From Brachybacterium alimentarium (GTDB lineage Bacteria; Actinomycetota; Actinomycetes; Actinomycetales; Dermabacteraceae): a stretch of DNA of 64,000 nt. Both the position numbers and the translations under genes were made by a program. Every line of letters starts with the position of its first letter. Within the stretch, counting starts at the first letter, position 1. Shown one piece after another: positions 59,100 to 64,000 of the stretch. Location of the stretch: positions 116,784 to 180,783 of the forward strand of contig NZ_NRGS01000017.1 of NCBI RefSeq assembly GCF_002332425.1, in the 5' to 3' direction. The notes under the pieces are model-generated. The model saw only the letters and a program-made list of their open reading frames with translations, did no database searches and had not been told where the DNA came from.

Positions 59100-62000
59100 G
59101 TGTCACAGCAGACACAGGGCTCCGAGACCTCGGAATTCGGCCCTAATCAGTGGCTCGTGGACGCGCTCCGCGAGCAGTGGCAACAGGATCCCTCGAGCGT
59201 CGACCCCAGTTGGGCGGAGTACTTCTCCGCCCACCGCGAGCAGACGCCCGCATCCCGTGCTGCCGACGACCCCACCCCGGACTCCCCTCCCGCTGCGACG
59301 GAGCAGCGCGATCAGGACGATCCCGGGGCTCAGGACGCCTCGTCCGCGGCGCCCCCGCCCCAGAGCGCCCCTGACGCTCCCTCATCTCACGCCGCGTCCT
59401 CCGCGGCATCCTCTCAGCCCGTGAAGGAATCCGCCCCTGTGAACGACGACAAGGCGAAGAGCGACTCCACGAAGACGCCCACCGTCTCCACCACCTCGGA
59501 CCGTCCGGCGAAGATCCCCACGACGACCTCGCAGATCCCGGTGGTCGAGCTCAGCGAGCCCGAGCGCGTCAAGCTGCGCGGCCCGGCCGCCGCCGTGGTG
59601 CGCAACATGAAGGAGTCGCTCGAGGTCCCCACCGCGACCTCGGTGCGCGACGTGCCGGTGAAGCTGCTCTTCGACAACCGCATCGTCATCAACAACCACC
59701 TCAAGCGCAATCGTGCCGGCAAGGTGTCCTTCACCCACCTCATCGGGTGGGCGATGATCGAGGCGATCACCGAGATCAACGACATGAACAACGGCTTCGA
59801 CGTCGACGAGAAGGGCAAGCCGATCCTCCTCAAGCGCGAGGACATCAACTTCGGCCTCGCCATCGACATGCCGCGTCCCGACGGGTCCCGCGGCCTGGTC
59901 GTGCCCAGCATCAAGGGCGCCCAGCGCTTCGACTTCCACGGCTTCTGGAAGGCCTACGAGGAGGTTGTGCGCAAGGCCCGCGCCGGCAAGCTGACGATGG
60001 ACGACTTCGCGCACACCACGGTGTCGCTGACGAACCCCGGCGGCATCGGCACCGTCCACTCGATCCCCCGCCTCATGGAGGGCCAGGGCACGATCGTGGG
60101 CGTCGGCGCGATGGACTACCCGGCGCAGTTCCAGGGCGCGAGCCCCGCGACTCTCGCCGACCTCGCGGTCTCGAAGGTCATGACGCTGACCTCGACCTAC
60201 GATCACCGCATCATCCAGGGCGCGGCCTCCGGCGAGTTCCTCAAGCGCATGGGCGACAAGCTCCTGGGCAAGGAGGGCTTCTACGATCGCGTGTTCGCGT
60301 CGCTGCGGATCCCGTACCAGCCGATCCGCTGGGTGCCGGACAACCCCTTCAAGGATTCCAAGTCCGAGCGTCTCGCTCGGGTCATGGACCTGATCCACGC
60401 CTTCCGTGTGCGCGGCCACCTGATGGCGGACACCGATCCGCTGCAGTACCGCGTGCGCAACCACCCCGACCTGGACGTCGAGACCTACGGGCTCACCCTC
60501 TGGGACCTCGACCGCATCTTCCCGACGCGCGGCCTGGGCGGCAAGGACGAGATGCCGCTGCGGGACATCCTCGGGGTGCTGCGCGACTCCTACAGCCGCA
60601 CCATCGGCGTGGAGTACATGCATATCTCCGATCCGGAGGAGCGGGACTGGATCCAGAATCAGATGGAGACCCCGCGCCGCCCGTTCGACAAGGTCGAGCA
60701 CACGCACATCATGGATCGCCTCAACGCCGCCGAGGCGTTCGAGACCTTCCTGCAGACGAAGTTCGTCGGCCAGAAGCGCTTCTCCCTCGAGGGAGGCGAA
60801 TCGGTGATCCCGATGCTCGACACCGTGCTCCACGGCGCCGCCCATGGGGGTGTCGACGAGGTCTGCATCGGCATGTCCCACCGCGGCCGCCTGAACGTCC
60901 TGTCGAACCTCGCGGGGAAGAGCTACGGGCAGATCTTCCAGGAGTTCGAGGGCAACTTCGGCAACAACCTGGGCTCGGGCGACGTCAAGTACCACCTGGG
61001 CACGGAAGGCACCTACACCTCGCACGACGGCGAGTCCACCAAGGTGTACCTCGCCGCGAACCCCTCGCATCTCGAGGCCGTGAACCCCGTCCTCGAGGGC
61101 ATCACCCGCGCCAAGCAGGACCGCCTCGAGCGTCCCGAGGAGTTCCCGGTGCTGCCGGTGCTCGTGCACGGCGACGCGGCCTTCGCCGGTCAGGGCGTGG
61201 TCACCGAGACCCTCAACCTCTCGGAGCTGCGCGGCTACCGCACCGGCGGCACGATCCACGTGATCATCAACAACCAGATCGGCTTCACGACCCTGCCGGA
61301 CTCCTCGCGCTCGTCGTTCTACTCGACCGACGTCGCCAAGTCGACGCAGCTGCCGATCTTCCACGTCAACGGCGACGATCCGGAGGCCTGCGTGCGGGTC
61401 GCCGAGATCGCGTTCCAGTACCGCCAGAAGTTCCGCCGCGACGTGGTCATCGACATGGTCTGCTACCGCCGCCGTGGCCACAACGAGGGCGACGACCCGT
61501 CGATGACGCAGCCGCAGATGTACTCGCTGATCAAGGACAAGCCCTCGACCCGCAAGCTGTACATGGAGGCGCTCATCGAGCGCGGCGACCTCACCGAGGA
61601 CGAGACCGAGGGCCTGGTCCGCAACTTCCAGGAGCATCTCGACGAGGCCTTCGCCGCGACCCGCGACGGCAGCCCCGGCGTGGATCCGCAGTCGAGCGTC
61701 CAGGGCCTGGAGCTGCCGGCATCCCAGCGCACCGCGAACGCGGACGACTCCACCAACACCGCCGTGAGCGCCGAGGTGCTCGAGCGCATCGGTGAGGCGC
61801 ACCGAGCGATCCCCGAGTCGTTCACCGTGCACCCGAAGCTCGAGGCGGTCCTGAAGCGACGTCACCAGATGTCGACCCAGGGCGGGGTGGACTGGTCCTA
61901 CGGCGAGCTGCTCGCCTTCGGCTCCCTGCTGATGGAGGGCCGACGGGTGCGCCTGAGCGGTCAGGACTCCCGTCGCGGCACCTTCGTGCAGCGCCACAGC

Positions 62001-62903
62001 GTGATGATCGATCACGAGAACGGCGACACCTGGACCCCGCTGTCCTATCTCTCGGACGACCAGGCGCGGTTCAACGTCTACGACTCCTCGCTCTCGGAGT
62101 TCGCAGCGCTCGGCTTCGAGTACGGCTACTCGGTGGAGAACCCCGAGTCCCTCGTGCTGTGGGAGGCCCAGTTCGGCGACTTCGTCAACGGTGCGCAGAC
62201 CATCATCGACGAGTTCATCTCGGCCTCCGAGCAGAAGTGGGGCCAGAACTCGAGCGTGGTGCTCCTGCTGCCCCACGGCTACGAGGGTCAGGGGCCCGAC
62301 CACTCCTCCGCCCGCATCGAGCGCTTCCTGCAGCTGTGCGCCGAGGACAACATGCGGGTCGCGGCCCCCTCGACCCCGGCGAGCTACTTCCACCTGCTGC
62401 GTCGCCAGGCCAAGACCGAGCCGAAGAAGCCGCTGATCGTCTTCACCCCGAAGTCGATGCTCCGCAACAAGGCGGCGGTCAGCCCGGTCGAGGACTTCAC
62501 CGGCGGCGGCTTCTTCCCGGTGCTTCCTGACACCACCGTGGACCCCTCGCAGGTGAAGCGCGTGCTGCTGACCTCCGGCAAGGTGTACTGGGATCTCGTG
62601 GCGCGCCGCGACAAGCTCGAGGCCACCGACACGGCGATCATCCGGCTCGAGCAGCTCTACCCGCTGCCCACCGAGGAGATCCTCGAGGCCCTGGAGGCCT
62701 ACCCCGATGCGACCCTGACCTGGGTCCAGGAGGAGCCGCAGAACCAGGGTGCATGGACCTTCATGGCCGTGAACTTCGCCGTCGAGGTGGGGCGCACGCT
62801 GAAGGTGGTCGCGCGAGCCGCGTCGGCCTCCCCCGCCACGGGTTCCAACGCCACCCACAAGATCGAGCAGGAAGACCTGCTCGTGCGAGCTTTCGAGTCC
62901 TGA
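59100..62903 (+). CDS. kgd: Multifunctional 2-oxoglutarate metabolism enzyme (Kgd/OdhA type)
   Basis: 1267 residues. Combines an E2-like acyltransferase (about 145-385, DHRIIQGAASGEFLKRM) with a thiamine-diphosphate E1 part (about 395-1267: GMSHRGRLNVL, GDAAFAGQGVVTETLN, IINNQIGFTT). It acts as 2-oxoglutarate dehydrogenase E1 or decarboxylase in the TCA cycle. The N-terminus starts with the small helical EFGPNQWLVDALREQW motif, and the linker 45-140 is Ala/Pro/Ser-rich. GTG at 59100 begins this motif; ribosome-binding site weak. TAGGCT at 59048-59053 could be its -10. Usually controlled by a GarA/OdhI protein, not in this window. Confidence 0.96.
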   Translation: MSQQTQGSETSEFGPNQWLVDALREQWQQDPSSVDPSWAEYFSAHREQTPASRAADDPTPDSPPAATEQRDQDDPGAQDASSAAPPPQSAPDAPSSHAASSAASSQPVKESAPVNDDKAKSDSTKTPTVSTTSDRPAKIPTTTSQIPVVELSEPERVKLRGPAAAVVRNMKESLEVPTATSVRDVPVKLLFDNRIVINNHLKRNRAGKVSFTHLIGWAMIEAITEINDMNNGFDVDEKGKPILLKREDINFGLAIDMPRPDGSRGLVVPSIKGAQRFDFHGFWKAYEEVVRKARAGKLTMDDFAHTTVSLTNPGGIGTVHSIPRLMEGQGTIVGVGAMDYPAQFQGASPATLADLAVSKVMTLTSTYDHRIIQGAASGEFLKRMGDKLLGKEGFYDRVFASLRIPYQPIRWVPDNPFKDSKSERLARVMDLIHAFRVRGHLMADTDPLQYRVRNHPDLDVETYGLTLWDLDRIFPTRGLGGKDEMPLRDILGVLRDSYSRTIGVEYMHISDPEERDWIQNQMETPRRPFDKVEHTHIMDRLNAAEAFETFLQTKFVGQKRFSLEGGESVIPMLDTVLHGAAHGGVDEVCIGMSHRGRLNVLSNLAGKSYGQIFQEFEGNFGNNLGSGDVKYHLGTEGTYTSHDGESTKVYLAANPSHLEAVNPVLEGITRAKQDRLERPEEFPVLPVLVHGDAAFAGQGVVTETLNLSELRGYRTGGTIHVIINNQIGFTTLPDSSRSSFYSTDVAKSTQLPIFHVNGDDPEACVRVAEIAFQYRQKFRRDVVIDMVCYRRRGHNEGDDPSMTQPQMYSLIKDKPSTRKLYMEALIERGDLTEDETEGLVRNFQEHLDEAFAATRDGSPGVDPQSSVQGLELPASQRTANADDSTNTAVSAEVLERIGEAHRAIPESFTVHPKLEAVLKRRHQMSTQGGVDWSYGELLAFGSLLMEGRRVRLSGQDSRRGTFVQRHSVMIDHENGDTWTPLSYLSDDQARFNVYDSSLSEFAALGFEYGYSVENPESLVLWEAQFGDFVNGAQTIIDEFISASEQKWGQNSSVVLLLPHGYEGQGPDHSSARIERFLQLCAEDNMRVAAPSTPASYFHLLRRQAKTEPKKPLIVFTPKSMLRNKAAVSPVEDFTGGGFFPVLPDTTVDPSQVKRVLLTSGKVYWDLVARRDKLEATDTAIIRLEQLYPLPTEEILEALEAYPDATLTWVQEEPQNQGAWTFMAVNFAVEVGRTLKVVARAASASPATGSNATHKIEQEDLLVRAFES

Positions 62904-62914
62904 GCGCCCGGTGG

Positions 62915-62940
62915 GGGTCGCGGGTTCGCCCGCGACCCCC
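62915..62940 (+). terminator. UUCG-loop hairpin after kgd
   Basis: A perfect 11-bp stem (62915-62925, 62930-62940) with loop TTCG, 12 bp after the kgd stop. No T-run. Confidence 0.7.
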
Positions 62941-62986
62941 ACCGTCGTTACAGTTGACGTCCCCGTCCCTGGCCCAGGAGGTCCCG

Positions 62987-63631
62987 GTGCAGAGTGTGTC
63001 CACGTCATCCGCTACGGATCCGGCCTCCCGGATCCGGATCATCGCGCTCGGAGACGAGCTCCTCGCCGGTGTCGGGGACGCCCGCGCCCTCGGCTGGCTC
63101 GGCCGAGCCGTCGCCAGCGAGCAGGGCGCCGAGAACCGTGTGGACGTGTTCACCTCGGCGCTTCCCGGCGAGACCTCCGGCGGCCTCGCCGAGCGGTGGG
63201 ACCAGGATGTCCACCTGCGGATGGACCGCTCCGCCCAGGCCGACGGCAGCATCGACCACCGGGTCGTGCTCGCCATGGGGCGCGCGGACGTCTACACCGA
63301 CATCTCCCTGGCGCGCTCCCGCCTCAATCTCGCCAAGGTGCTCGACGGGCTGGAGCGGCTGCGCATCCCCGCCTTCGTCGTCGGGCCCCCGCCCAGTCGC
63401 GATCCGGGGACCACGCAGGGTGTCCGGGAGCTCTCCGGGGCCTTCGAGGACGTCTGCTCCCGCCGGCGCATCCCGTACGTCGACACCGTCGGCGGGCTGG
63501 TCGGCCACGAGCAGTGGGAGTCCGACCTCTCCCGCTCCCCCGGCGATCATCCGGGGCAGACGGGATACGGCCTGATGGCCTGGCTCGTGCTCCACGGCGG
63601 CTTCGGCTCCTGGCTGGGCACCTCGTCCTGA
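62987..63631 (+). CDS. SGNH/GDSL-fold protein with altered catalytic residues
   Basis: 214 residues. Layout of a GDSL hydrolase: block I is ALGDELLAG (Ser replaced by Glu24-type change), block II LPGETSGG, block III MGRADV where GxND is expected, block V GDHPGQTGY with the Asp and His still present. The nucleophile and oxyanion Asn appear lost, so an esterase function is doubtful. GTG at 62987 with AGGAGG six bases upstream. No signal peptide. Confidence 0.8.
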   Translation: MQSVSTSSATDPASRIRIIALGDELLAGVGDARALGWLGRAVASEQGAENRVDVFTSALPGETSGGLAERWDQDVHLRMDRSAQADGSIDHRVVLAMGRADVYTDISLARSRLNLAKVLDGLERLRIPAFVVGPPPSRDPGTTQGVRELSGAFEDVCSRRRIPYVDTVGGLVGHEQWESDLSRSPGDHPGQTGYGLMAWLVLHGGFGSWLGTSS

Positions 63632-63884
63632 CAGCGCGGCACCCTGACGGCGCAGGCCGGAGGTCTGGACGACGCAGGCCGGCAGTCAGGGCAGTTCAGT
63701 CCGGCGGTCGGGATGGCGCAGACCGGCGGGCATCGTCGGCAGCACCGTCCCCGGCGGGCCCTCCGGCTCGTGCCGGGGCACGTGACCTCCACCTCAGCCC
63801 GCCGTCCGGACCGCCTGCGAAGGAGGAGCCTCCGCTTCCCTGTGGCACAATCGTCTGGTTACCGGGCGAAGGAAGGAGAACGTG

Positions 63885-63959
63885 ATGAGCAAGCGAGGAC
63901 GCAAGCGCAAGGCTCGCCGCAAGAACGGCGCCAATCACGGCAAGCGCCCCAACTGCTGA
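63885..63959 (+). CDS. Ribosomal protein bL37 (24 residues)
   Basis: A 24-residue, very basic peptide, with SKRGRKRKARR at its N-terminal side and ANHGKRPN near its C-terminus. It matches bL37, a small 50S protein first seen in mycobacterial ribosomes. ATG at 63885 with AAGGAG seven bases upstream. The final residue is Cys. Too short for most gene finders. Confidence 0.85.
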   Translation: MSKRGRKRKARRKNGANHGKRPNC

Positions 63960-64000
63960 CCGTGATGCCGCGATGCGCGGCATGACTGAGGGCCCCTCCC

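Noticed and set aside
59382..63008. Very long open frame (over 1,200 codons) antisense to kgd
   Set aside because: Shadow frame caused by high GC; no family motifs, while the opposite strand encodes intact Kgd.

Overview
The window is one contiguous, very GC-rich piece of an actinobacterial chromosome. Family content points to Micrococcales, and Brachybacterium or a close relative in Dermabacteraceae is my best guess from overall gene style, not from a search. The actinobacterial markers are NucS instead of MutS/MutL, a multifunctional 2-oxoglutarate enzyme (Kgd), GlgE, DUF2550 after atpC, the 24-residue ribosomal protein bL37, many GTG starts and several apparently leaderless genes. No insertion sequence, phage, CRISPR array or plasmid gene was seen.

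Layout. 1-2921 (minus): tRNA thiolase mnmA, a MetE-like protein and the 5' part of ligA. 3070-9994 (minus): a moxR/DUF58/VWA/VWA/TPR-like membrane operon whose last gene is a cysteine desulfurase. 10225-16828 (plus): glgX-glgE-glgB, alpha-glucan metabolism. 17099-20375 (minus): a thioredoxin-like TPR protein and an uncharacterised lipoprotein/membrane-protein pair. 20583-22553 (plus): nucS and nagA. 22738-35585 (minus): rpmE, prfA, prmC, tsaC, wecA, an AtpI-like gene, atpBEFHAGDC and DUF2550. 35714-42306: a sugar cassette made of a LacI-type regulator, an oxidoreductase/aldo-keto reductase fusion and a divergent ABC importer. 42428-49823 (minus): lysA-hom-thrC-thrB-rho. 50272-58971: otsAB trehalose enzyme, convergent pabBC, tRNA-Arg(CCG), tsaD, an M23 peptidase and a two-component system. 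59100-63959 (plus): kgd, a degenerate SGNH-fold protein and bL37.

How the parts fit. The minus-strand order lysA-hom-thrC-thrB-rho ... rpmE-prfA-prmC-tsaC-wecA-atp is the order known from other Actinobacteria, such as Mycobacterium. Here it is split exactly between rho and rpmE by the sugar cassette. The cassette has a perfect 24-bp LacI-type palindrome and a second related site, one at each divergent promoter. Its substrate-binding protein gene is broken twice (in-frame TAA and a C-run frameshift) while both permeases are intact. No ATPase gene is present, as is usual for systems that share an MsiK-type ATPase.

The second theme is minisatellite-like expansion. Short tandem repeats occur in frame inside mnmA (15 bp), the cysteine desulfurase (18 bp), moxR (15 bp) and a membrane protein (24 bp), with low-complexity tails or inserts in tsaC and rho. 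They also occur in intergenic gaps (two different 28-bp duplications in one gap, about 35 bp after nagA, 21 bp before lysA). A third point is atpB: its conserved N-terminus has no ATG, GTG or TTG start, and a CTG behind a good ribosome-binding site is the best candidate. I found no wholly new multi-gene system. The best leads are the broken sugar cassette, the repeat insertions in sulfur-transfer enzymes, the CTG start and the uncharacterised lipoprotein pair next to nucS.
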